From Natronosalvus sp042663485 (GTDB lineage: Archaea > Halobacteriota > Halobacteria > Halobacteriales > Natrialbaceae): DNA of 64,000 nt. The stretch lies in assembly GCA_042663485.1 (NCBI GenBank), contig JBHTAF010000001.1; one strand, written 5' to 3'. Shown here piece by piece: positions 17,232 to 24,914 of the stretch (position 1 is the first letter of the stretch; every line of letters starts with the position of its first letter). Both the position numbers and the translations under genes were made by a program. The notes beneath the pieces were generated by a model, which searched no databases, was not told the DNA's origin, and saw only the letters and a program-made list of their open reading frames with translations.

Positions 17232-18089
17232 TCATGTCCGCTCGTCAGGTTCGGACGGCGGTCCGTCCCACGTCTCGCCGTTGTCGAGCGGTTCGTACCC
17301 GAGGCGTTCCCGCGCGTTCTGGATGGAGAACCAGCGACGGTCGTTGTCACTGACGCCGTTGAAGATGTCGAACGTCACGTCTTCATCGACGAGGCAGCAC
17401 TCGACTAGCTGAGCGAAATCACGACGGGAGTGCCACGTCGCTTTCGTTCGTGCGACCGATCGCTCGTAAGCGTCGCTATCACGATCCATCGTCCCGTTTG
17501 CGGCGCGACGCTCCGCTGGACCGTATGGATGGTCGAACCCGCGGGGGAGAACCGAACAGATCCGCAGGGCGTAGAAGTGTCGAGGATACTCGTATCGTTC
17601 CACATAGTATCGGCCAAGAGCTTCCCCGAACAGCTTCGTTGCCCCGTAGTACGAGTCTGGTCGAGCCGGATCGGTCGGTTCGAGACACAGGTCGTAGTCG
17701 GGGGCGTACAGGTCCGGCGCGTGCTCTTCCTCATACATCCCCATCACGTGGTTCGTCGACGCGAACACGAACGTGTCTACCTCCGCGGTGCGTGCGGCTT
17801 CGAGCGCGTTGTTCATTCCGACGATGTTCGGTTCGAGGACGTCCTGCCACTCACCGTCCGTGTAGGGGTACGCCGCGAGATGCACGACGGCGTCCTGGTC
17901 GTCGAACGCTGGCCGGATCGCCTCGTACTCAGAGACGTCGGCGACGTACGTGTCGAAGCGACCGTAACGATGACCGGACGGACGGTCGGACCGATTCAGG
18001 TAGGTGAACTCGTATCTCGGCTCCCCTTCGAGGTGGTCGATGATTGCGGTCCCACATCTGCCGTAGGACCCGGTCACGAGGACGTTCAT
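17232..18089 (-). CDS. NAD-dependent uronate dehydrogenase (extended SDR)
   Basis: A 285-residue extended short-chain dehydrogenase. It has GSYGRCG at 7-13 for NAD binding, STNH at 111-114, and the catalytic Y148-x3-K152 (SYYGATK). Motifs including HLAAYP, FASTNHVMGMYE, LRICSVLPRG and GVSDNDRRWFSI match bacterial uronate dehydrogenases, which oxidise glucuronate or galacturonate to the aldarolactone. The ATG at 18089 gives the standard MNVLVTG start. An upstream GTG at 18140 would overlap the previous stop as GTGA and add 17 residues. Neighbouring lactonase, DapA-type and semialdehyde dehydrogenase genes support an oxidative uronate pathway. A homologue lies at 60681. Confidence 0.88.
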   Translation of the reverse strand: MNVLVTGSYGRCGTAIIDHLEGEPRYEFTYLNRSDRPSGHRYGRFDTYVADVSEYEAIRPAFDDQDAVVHLAAYPYTDGEWQDVLEPNIVGMNNALEAARTAEVDTFVFASTNHVMGMYEEEHAPDLYAPDYDLCLEPTDPARPDSYYGATKLFGEALGRYYVERYEYPRHFYALRICSVLPRGFDHPYGPAERRAANGTMDRDSDAYERSVARTKATWHSRRDFAQLVECCLVDEDVTFDIFNGVSDNDRRWFSIQNARERLGYEPLDNGETWDGPPSEPDERT

Positions 18090-18136
18090 ACGAATTCGGG
18101 TTGGATACGACGGAAATGGACTTGTGGAGTGATGAC

Positions 18137-19216
18137 TCACCGCCCCCTGTTATCCGAACACGACAGGATCCCGTTCAGATAGGCGACCGCGTGGGCACGC
18201 GACCGATGGCCCCACTCCGTGTCTCCGATGACGTCGGGAACGTGGTCCGGGACCATGACGCCGTCGAATCCGACCTCGCGGAGTCGTTCGATCGCCACGC
18301 CCGGATCGAAGTTGCTCCGCTCGTCGTCCAGGAACGTCTCGGTGAACCGCGGCCAGGTTCCCACGACGTCCCGGAAGTGAACGAACACGATGTCGTCGTT
18401 CTCGCCGAAGTGTCCGATTACCTCCTCGATGTCGACGTCCGGCATTTCCGAGAAGCAGCCCAGACAAAGTTTGAGTCCGTGGTTGTCGCTCGGGACGATC
18501 TCCATCGCTCGCTGGAACGCCTCGAAGTTACGGAAGAGGCGAGGGATCCCGCCGAGTTGCTCTACCGTCGGCGGATCCGCCGGGTGGAGTGCCAGCCGTA
18601 CGCCAGCCTCCTCAGCCACGGGAAGCACCTCCTCGAGGAACTGCTCGTAGTTGGCCCACAGTTCGTCCTCTGTGTACTCCCGCTCTACTTCGTCGACGGG
18701 TTCGTACGGCGCGTCGAGGTCGTCGATATCGAACTCGCGCCCTCGCGCCCCGCCGCGCAGCCGCACGGTCTGGGACGTTCGCATCGGGACGACGCCGCGA
18801 GGGTTCCACTGGTAACCAAGGATCGGGATGTCCGCTCGGCCGAGGTTCCGGATCAGCTGTTTGACCGTCTCGAGCTGGCTCTCTTTGCCCTCCTTGTCGA
18901 GCATGATCTTCCCGTAGACGTTGTAGCTCAGCGACTGAATCCCCATCAGTCGGAGGCCGGCGTCTTCTGCACGCCGACGTGCCTGGACCAGATCCGACAC
19001 AGTTGGAACAGTCCCGTCGTCGATCGTGATCGTCTCGTCGTCCTGGCTTCCCTCGTCTTCGAACACGTCGCCGCGTGGGGACCGATGATCGAGGAAAATA
19101 TCCTGGACACCGATCTGCCGACAGAACGCGAGTCGATCGTCTGACAGGGTCCGAGTCCGGAGGCCGGTTCGGAGTGGTAGTTCGTCTAACTTCGTGTCTG
19201 GTCGTTCTTGTTGCAT
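18137..19216 (-). CDS. Divergent mannonate dehydratase (UxuA) paralogue, possible aldarate dehydratase
   Basis: A 359-residue UxuA-family TIM-barrel protein. The four metal ligands are kept: H211 (ALHPADPP), C251 (KLCLGCF), H280 (FVHFRDVVG) and D324 (PDHVP). The arginine normally before PDH is valine (V322), and the C-terminal Gly-Tyr and Gly-Arg-Leu elements are replaced by WGHRSRAHAVAYLNGIL. About 40 extra residues are present relative to the canonical copy at 8303. It sits between uronate dehydrogenase and a keto-deoxy-aldarate-type DapA homologue, where an aldarate dehydratase is expected but no enolase-superfamily gene is present. Family membership is clear; a role on glucarate, galactarate or a lactone is inference. 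Confidence 0.8.
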   Translation of the reverse strand: MQQERPDTKLDELPLRTGLRTRTLSDDRLAFCRQIGVQDIFLDHRSPRGDVFEDEGSQDDETITIDDGTVPTVSDLVQARRRAEDAGLRLMGIQSLSYNVYGKIMLDKEGKESQLETVKQLIRNLGRADIPILGYQWNPRGVVPMRTSQTVRLRGGARGREFDIDDLDAPYEPVDEVEREYTEDELWANYEQFLEEVLPVAEEAGVRLALHPADPPTVEQLGGIPRLFRNFEAFQRAMEIVPSDNHGLKLCLGCFSEMPDVDIEEVIGHFGENDDIVFVHFRDVVGTWPRFTETFLDDERSNFDPGVAIERLREVGFDGVMVPDHVPDVIGDTEWGHRSRAHAVAYLNGILSCSDNRGR

Positions 19217-19324
19217 GATTTCGATTGTCTCTGTTTCTCGCTCAGGTATTTTGGAATCGTTCGACGGCTTTGCTGCACCAATTACTCGAGTTTCTGGATC
19301 GATAGGCGATCACATCACCGCCCA

Positions 19325-20263
19325 TTATCCGATGACCCGGTCGATGTCGTCGTCCAGTTTGTTGTAGATCCGTTCGGCCCGGGCGGCTTCGTCCGACGAA
19401 AGCGAACATATCGGCTCTCTCACGGCGCCGCCGTGGAGTCCGGCAAGCTCGAGACCCTTCTTGACGGCTGGGACGCTGAGCGCTCCTGCGAGCGAGTTGT
19501 TCCGTCCTGTTTCGTCTCTGAAACGCTGATACGGGAGACAGAGGTCGCGTAGCGCGCGGGCGCGTTCCCAGTTCTGCTCGGATAGCGCCCGAAATAGTTC
19601 CTGACCAACCTCGGGGCGAAAGTTGCTGACGCCCGCCGTAAATCCTTCGACGCCTTCCGCCCAGTAGGCTATCGCGTACGGTTCCGCGAGCCCGTTGACC
19701 CAGACGACGTCATCGTCGCCGGCTCGGATCGCTTCTCCGAGTTTCACCGAGTCCTTCAGGGCGTACTTGATCCCAGCGACGCCATCTACCCGGGAGAGGT
19801 CGGCGAGGAACGCTACTGACGGATCGAACCCGCGTACGTATGGAACGAGCGGGACATCGGTCCCCGCCGCTAGCTTTCGGTAATACTCCAGTAGCCCCCG
19901 TTCGTGGAGGTAGGTGTGGTCCGGCGGCATGATCATCATCGCCTCGGCGCCGACTCGGTCGTACGCTTCGATCAGGTCCAGAGCGTCGGACGTGCTCCCG
20001 CCGACGCCGGCGAGGACGCACGCGTCCGATGGAAGCGTTTCGACGACAGTCTCGACGCTCTCGACGCGCTCTTCCTGTGACAGGGAGTGATACTCACTGA
20101 TGTTCGCGGCTGCCAGAAAGGTGCGCATCCCCGCATCGTAGAGCGACTGTGCATTTTCCTCGATCTTCCAGTGTTCGATTTCTAATTCCTCGTCAAAAGG
20201 TGTGAGCAGTCCGACAGCAACACCTCGCAATTGCTGTTTGACCTGCGCTGCTGGCGATGACAT
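19325..20263 (-). CDS. DapA-family dehydratase/aldolase, possible 5-dehydro-4-deoxyglucarate dehydratase
   Basis: A 312-residue class I aldolase-fold enzyme of the dihydrodipicolinate synthase superfamily. The Schiff-base lysine is K166 in GIKYALKD and the catalytic tyrosine is Y142 (VPYVRG). The usual G-x-T-G-E substrate loop reads ANISE at 54-58, a departure that suggests a changed substrate. Members of this family decarboxylate and dehydrate 5-keto-4-deoxyglucarate to 2-oxoglutarate semialdehyde, the substrate of the dehydrogenase encoded just upstream. The ATG at 20263 (MSSPAAQ) is preferred over upstream in-frame starts. The paralogue at 33794 keeps the GNTGE loop. KDG aldolase activity is the main alternative. 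Confidence 0.82.
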   Translation of the reverse strand: MSSPAAQVKQQLRGVAVGLLTPFDEELEIEHWKIEENAQSLYDAGMRTFLAAANISEYHSLSQEERVESVETVVETLPSDACVLAGVGGSTSDALDLIEAYDRVGAEAMMIMPPDHTYLHERGLLEYYRKLAAGTDVPLVPYVRGFDPSVAFLADLSRVDGVAGIKYALKDSVKLGEAIRAGDDDVVWVNGLAEPYAIAYWAEGVEGFTAGVSNFRPEVGQELFRALSEQNWERARALRDLCLPYQRFRDETGRNNSLAGALSVPAVKKGLELAGLHGGAVREPICSLSSDEAARAERIYNKLDDDIDRVIG

Positions 20264-20405
20264 CAATTCCCACATTACGGCCATGAGCAATAAACCCATC
20301 GTCGGCGGTCACGACTGCCGCTCGCGTCGGGATCGGATGTCAGCCAAAAGGGCGACACTACAGCGGATCGCCTGCCACCGCGTACGAAGGGAGGCGACGA
20401 CGCAG

Positions 20406-21857
20406 TCAGTAGTTCCGGTACACCGTCTTTGTCGACGTGAAGAAGTCGAGCCCGGCGTCGCCCTGTTCTCGATACGTGTTCGTCGACGAGTTCTTGTACC
20501 CGCCGAAGGGGACGTGCAGCTCCAGTCCGGTCGTCTTCTCGTTGACCTTCGCAACGCCGGCCTCGATTCGGTCGACAAACTCGTCGGCCTCGGTGAGGTC
20601 CTGCGTAACGATACTCGCCGCAAGTCCGTAGTCCACGTCGTTCGCCAGCCACAGCGCCTCCTCGAAGTCACTCGCCTCGATGACCGAGAGGACTGGCCCA
20701 AAAATCTCCTCCTGGGCGATTCGCATTTCGTTGTCGACCTCCGAGAACACCGCCGGCTCGACGTAGTACCCGTCGCCGTACTCCGCACCGGAGGGGCGCA
20801 CTCCCCCCGTTTCGAGCGTCGCTCCCTCATCCTGGCCGAGTTCGACGTACTCGAGGGTGCTCTCGAGTTCGCTTTTCGAGACGTGCGGTCCCATATCCGG
20901 ATCGTCGAGCCCTGGTCCGATCTCGACGTCGTTTGCGTACTCGACCATCGCGTCGACGAATTCGTCGTAGATCTCCTCGTGAACGATCGCCCGGGACGCC
21001 GCCGTACACGACTGGCCTGTCGTCCCGAACGCCCCGACACCGAGAATCTCCACGGCCTCGTCGACGTCGGCGCTCGGCATCACGACGGTCGGATTCTTGC
21101 CCCCCATCTCACACTGGACGCGTTTGAGACCCTTTGCGGCGGTCTCGGCGACGTTCGTTCCGACAGCCGTGCTGCCAGTGAAGGACACGCCGTCAATATC
21201 GTCGTGCTCGGCGAGTGGCGTCCCGACGTCGCTACCCGATCCGGTTACCATGTTGGCAACCCCATCCGGTATCCGCGCCTCGTCGAGACACTCGAAGAGG
21301 ATCTGCGTCATCCCTGGGGCGCCGGACGCCGGCTTGATGACGACCGTGTTTCCCGCAGCCAGCGCTGGAGCGAGCTTCCACGCAGGAATCGCTACCGGGT
21401 AGTTCCAGGGCGTGATCAGGCCGACGGTTCCGAGCGGTTCACGCCTGGTGAACAGCTCTTTGTTCCGCCCGCTCGCCGACTTGCTGATCCCGCCGAGATC
21501 GAGGGATTTCTGGGCGAAGTAGGCGAAGATGTCGATCGCACGCTGGACTTCCCCGGCGGCCTCGGAGCGCGTCTTTCCTTCTTCGCGCACGAGCGCCTCG
21601 GTTGCCGACTGCTTGCGCGCCTCGAGCAGTTCACCGGTACGCTTGAGAACGTCACCCCGTTCCGGTCCGGGCATATCGGCCCACGTTTCCTGGGCGTCGA
21701 CTGCCGCGTCAATCGCGGCTTCGATGTCACCGGTCGTCGAGGCCTGGAATCGGCCGGTGGTCGACGACGGATCTGCCGGGTTCAGGACGTCGAATGTCTC
21801 ACCAGATTCGGAGGCGGTCCACTCACCATCCACGTAGTTCTCGTAGACTGTTGGCAT
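20406..21857 (-). CDS. Aldehyde dehydrogenase, probable 2-oxoglutarate semialdehyde (2,5-dioxopentanoate) dehydrogenase
   Basis: A 483-residue NAD(P)-dependent aldehyde dehydrogenase. It shows TPWNYPVAIPAWKLAPALAAGN near 150-170, the cofactor-site FTGSTAVG near 227, the catalytic EMGGKNP glutamate near 250, and the catalytic cysteine in GTTGQSCTAASRAIV near 285. The end VPFGGYKNSSTNTYREQG resembles haloarchaeal and archaeal 2-oxoglutarate-semialdehyde dehydrogenases of pentose and uronate oxidation. It is the first gene of the minus-strand cluster that includes the DapA-like enzyme, UxuA paralogue, uronate dehydrogenase and lactonase. Together these would feed uronate into the citric acid cycle. 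The aldehyde substrate is inferred from context. Confidence 0.9.
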   Translation of the reverse strand: MPTVYENYVDGEWTASESGETFDVLNPADPSSTTGRFQASTTGDIEAAIDAAVDAQETWADMPGPERGDVLKRTGELLEARKQSATEALVREEGKTRSEAAGEVQRAIDIFAYFAQKSLDLGGISKSASGRNKELFTRREPLGTVGLITPWNYPVAIPAWKLAPALAAGNTVVIKPASGAPGMTQILFECLDEARIPDGVANMVTGSGSDVGTPLAEHDDIDGVSFTGSTAVGTNVAETAAKGLKRVQCEMGGKNPTVVMPSADVDEAVEILGVGAFGTTGQSCTAASRAIVHEEIYDEFVDAMVEYANDVEIGPGLDDPDMGPHVSKSELESTLEYVELGQDEGATLETGGVRPSGAEYGDGYYVEPAVFSEVDNEMRIAQEEIFGPVLSVIEASDFEEALWLANDVDYGLAASIVTQDLTEADEFVDRIEAGVAKVNEKTTGLELHVPFGGYKNSSTNTYREQGDAGLDFFTSTKTVYRNY

Positions 21858-22164
21858 CCAAGGTGGATTCCACTGCTACCGTTACAAATGTTTTGATGAA
21901 GTGATCGTCGGGATCGATTACGTTCGCATACCCGTTCATCGGGATCAGGCAGGAGAACGTGTGCTGAGCGACCGATATCGAATGGAGATGTGACCCAGAT
22001 GCACTCCCTCCAACGGTGCCGATGAATATCGGACACCCCAGGTTGTCGACCTCCGAATCCTTGCGAGTATCGGCGACGCATATCGAGAACGTAGCGCTCG
22101 GGTGACTCCGGTATCCTTTGCGGATACGTACACCCTTTTGCTTCCGGACAGAGTTTGGTTTCCT

Positions 22165-22674
22165 ATGGCGATCAAGACAGTTCTGTTAGCCGTCAACGAC
22201 GAGGACGACCCCCGTCTCGAACGACTGACCGGCGTCGTCCTCGACGTTGCGAAGCCACTCGATGCGACAGTCATCATCGCTCACGTCTTTCCCGAGGACG
22301 ACGAAATCTTCGCAACGAGCACCACACCGATAGCCGGTTCCTCAGCACCGTACGTGCTCTCAGACGATGAGTACGACGACCTGCTCGAGGAGTTTCCACT
22401 AGAGGAGTACGCGGTTGACGAGGTCGTCGCCAAACAGGAGACAGTGCAGGCAGTCGTCGACAGGATAGATGACGCTGGCGTCGACTACGAGGTTTGCGGT
22501 GCGGTAGGTGAACCAGGCGACGGACTCGTCGCACTCGCGGACGAACTCGAGGTGGACCGACTCGTCGTCAGCGGACGACGTCGATCGCCCACCGACAAGG
22601 TGATCTTCGGCAGCGTCGCACAGTCCGTACTGCTCGAGTCGCCCTGTCCGGTCACGTTCGTCCGAGACGACTGA
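22165..22674 (+). CDS. Universal stress protein, UspA family
   Basis: A 169-residue single-domain UspA protein. It begins MAIKTVLLAVNDEDD with a short beta strand, and carries VIIAHVFPEDDE in the N-terminal half. Its C-terminal LVVSGRRRSPTDKVIFGSVAQSVLLESPCPVTFVRDD holds the variant of the Gly-x2-Gly-x9-Gly(S/T) ATP loop common in haloarchaea. The ATG at 22165 is preferred; 21 upstream codons are in frame but unlike the family. Cytoplasmic, with roles in stress or nucleotide binding. It stands alone at the edge of the uronate cluster and the degraded region. Confidence 0.88.
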   Translation: MAIKTVLLAVNDEDDPRLERLTGVVLDVAKPLDATVIIAHVFPEDDEIFATSTTPIAGSSAPYVLSDDEYDDLLEEFPLEEYAVDEVVAKQETVQAVVDRIDDAGVDYEVCGAVGEPGDGLVALADELEVDRLVVSGRRRSPTDKVIFGSVAQSVLLESPCPVTFVRDD

Positions 22675-23112
22675 GTCGACCGGCACGCAGAAATCGGCGA
22701 GCACTGTGCCGAAAAACGTTCGAGTATATCAGTTTTTGCAGTGCCACGCTATCCTGTCAGGTGAGTTCTGTCGTCGAAGCGAATTTCGGTGGCGTTGAGG
22801 TACGAAAGCGTGCGAAAATAGGGCGGGTGTCGTTCCGGTCAGTCGACCTGACCTGCGTCGGCTGACGGACTGGAAACCCAGTCAATCAGCCAATGTACCC
22901 TAGACTAGCCGCGTTAGCCATCAAGAAGTGAGCTCAGATCAGCAGCATCGTACTCTGTGCGAACGCATCGGTCAGTGAGTGTGGGTACAAATGGCGAGAT
23001 CGCAAATCAGAGCCGAATTGCCGACAATGGCGTAGTTGCACATTGGTTCACGAAGGCGTCTCGACGTCCTTTCGGTCGAGTCGGTTCCAGGTTGCCGTCA
23101 GGAGCCTCATCA
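22675..23112. other. Intergenic stretch without recognisable gene
   Basis: No frame here has a recognisable domain or promoter arrangement. It separates the UspA gene from the IclR pseudogene region. Confidence 0.5.
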
Positions 23113-23127
23113 TCCAACACTATTGGA
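23113..23127. promoter_or_regulatory. IclR-type palindrome upstream of IclR pseudogene
   Basis: TCCAACACTATTGGA matches the 15-base dyad TCCAATAATATTGGA at 6697 in 12 of 15 positions and keeps the TATTGGA arm exactly. It lies about 120 bases before the decayed IclR coding region, in the same relative place as the motif near the intact gene, so it looks like the paralogue's former operator. Confidence 0.5.
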
Positions 23128-23239
23128 CGAAAAATATGCCAACAAGAGCAGGACACCAACAACTGTCATATAAAACTTTCCCGATGAGCAGAAATAGGGC
23201 GGTCGCGGACGGAGCAAACGGTCAGTATAGAAAGCCATG

Positions 23240-23972
23240 TGTTCAACATTATTGAACCAGCCAGGGAACTCGAACGGACTGGCGTCTTCGAATTGGCGAC
23301 CCACCTCGATGCCCCGAAGAGCACCGCTCCCTCGAGACGCTTGAGGTTCCCGAAGACGTGATCGATGAAAAGGGTCAGTACCGACAGAGTTTGCGGTTAC
23401 TCCAGGTCGGCGAAGTAGTTCAGCACGACTGAAATAGTGACTCACCAACGTGATGGGAAGTCGGTATCCTCTCTCAGAGGATGATGGAAGTTGAGACCAT
23501 CAGACACGAGGAAGACGGATGCGAGTACTCGTTTACCGGCCCGAGTCTATCGGAGTCGTTCCGGACAACGCCCCGACCGGCGGGCTCACTAGAATGCACT
23601 GACCGCCACGAGGAAGGTACTTCTGGCGCAACGGATGGAAGACGAGATTCGGAACGTCGTCCATCGGTACGGAATGCCAGCGACCACGAGGACACAATTA
23701 CGGATATCGACGAATTCCTCGAGGGGACTGCCAAAACCCGTGTACAGAGATATGGAATGGAAGACGAAGGGCGAGTTAGCGGGATCGAGTCCGTCATCGT
23801 CCCAATCACCGGTAACGATCATGACTCGGAGAACCTCGCAATAGCAATCGCCAGCCCAAATCACCACTTCGGTGCCAAACGCATTGAAATCGAGTCGTTG
23901 GTCGGCCTCCAGAACGCCGTAAACGCGGTCGAACTCCAGTCCAGACACTACCAAACCCCGACCCACGTGATT
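23240..23972 (+). pseudogene. Frameshifted IclR-family regulator
   Basis: Pieces in different frames align in order with the intact IclR protein at 5856. VFNIIEPARELERTGVF and ELATHLDAPKSTA correspond to its helix-turn-helix. LRLLQVGEVVQHD ends in a stop, and VETIRHEEDG follows in a later frame. Then come DEIRNVVHRYGMPATT and, in the last frame, YGMEDEGRVSGIESVIVPI through NAVNAVELQSRHY. At least three frameshifts and an internal stop separate them, so no full-length product is possible. It is a decayed duplicate of the uronate-cluster regulator. Confidence 0.85.
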
Positions 23973-24006
23973 ACAAACGTAACACTGTAAAGGCCAGCAT
24001 TCGGCG

Positions 24007-24021
24007 TCCAGTATTGTTGGA
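24007..24021. promoter_or_regulatory. IclR-type palindrome downstream of IclR pseudogene
   Basis: TCCAGTATTGTTGGA keeps the TCCA and TGGA ends and the 15-base length of the dyad at 6697, with changes in the inner bases. It lies about 35 bases after the IclR relic. It may be a remnant operator of a lost neighbouring gene. Confidence 0.35.
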
Positions 24022-24214
24022 CGTTATTGATCAATTCTCTTTGGTGGCGACGCGTCCGATCACGTCAGACGGACGTCTCTGTCTTGCTCTTGCGAAAGCC
24101 TCTGTACACGCCTTCAGGCAAGTGATGGGAGGTAGTAGCAGGCCAGCCAGCAATAGAGGCCTCCGGGCGGCCCCCAGTTCGGCGGTGTAACTGCGTCGTC
24201 GTGTATAGTTTCGC

Positions 24215-24775
24215 GAGTCCCACTAAATGCGAAGGCTTACAACCACGTTTCAGGGGTCGCTGGATAGAGATGGTTAAAATTGTCACTAAACAAGGAATTT
24301 TGAGTTTATACGCATTGAAATACTTGTTCTACAGCGTTTCGATTCCCATGTCGAATGTTTTGAAATTGGAGCCTTGATCGTTGCAATGCGACAGCTAGAT
24401 GCTGGGCGTGGCTGACGTGAAACTCGGCGTTGGAGATGTCGCATTCAGACATTGCTCCTTTAGACACCGCCGCGCCAATGTCGTTGTAGCCGTCTTAAAC
24501 GGCCGTACATGCAGGAATTTGTTGTCTCTAGATCCAGGGCCAGCGTACAACCATAACTGCTGGCCGTTGATTTGGATCACCGGCACCTCGAGCGCGACGT
24601 GAACCGGACTCCATTCAGTTTCGGGGTGTAGACTGGCTTTGTGAGCCCAGTCGTGAAGGGTTGATCGTGCCCATTTAGCACTAGAACTGTCGATAACTCG
24701 TATAGTATCTAAAATCGAGAATACAGCAAGATGGAACTGGGCAATAACTGTATGCTCTGTAGTAATTGATCAGCA
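24215..24775 (-). pseudogene. IS6-family transposase relic
   Basis: Read on the minus strand from about 24775 down to 24215, fragments match the haloarchaeal IS6-type DDE transposase in order. AQFHLAVFSILDTIRVID is the N-terminal region. WARSTLHDWAHKASLHPE is the helix-turn-helix. VALEVPVIQINGQQLWLYA covers the first catalytic block, where the usual aspartate-glutamate of VDET is lost. FLHVRPFKTATTTL, HAQHLAVALQRSRLQFQ and RHGNRNAVEQVFQ follow, then FNHLYPATPETWL. The frame breaks around 24440 and stop codons occur near the end. Inactive. Terminal repeats were not identified. Confidence 0.8.
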
Positions 24776-24914
24776 ACCTCCGTAGATGTTCTTCGAGTTG
24801 TGCCATATTCCTGCCCTGGATTCAGCGCGTCTCATCAGCACGCCTCGGAACTCCGAGTGTTTCACGCGCACTGCATGCCCCTCATTTTTCCCGGTAGTCG
24901 TGGGCCGTTCCCTG

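Noticed and set aside
20202..21896. 564-codon plus-strand frame opposite the aldehyde dehydrogenase
   Set aside because: An antisense shadow; the minus-strand protein has all the catalytic motifs of aldehyde dehydrogenases.
23242..23256. TTCAACATTATTGAA, a further dyad like the IclR-type palindrome
   Set aside because: It lies inside the decayed IclR coding region, where the codons for Phe-Asn-Ile-Ile-Glu account for it, so it is probably coincidental.
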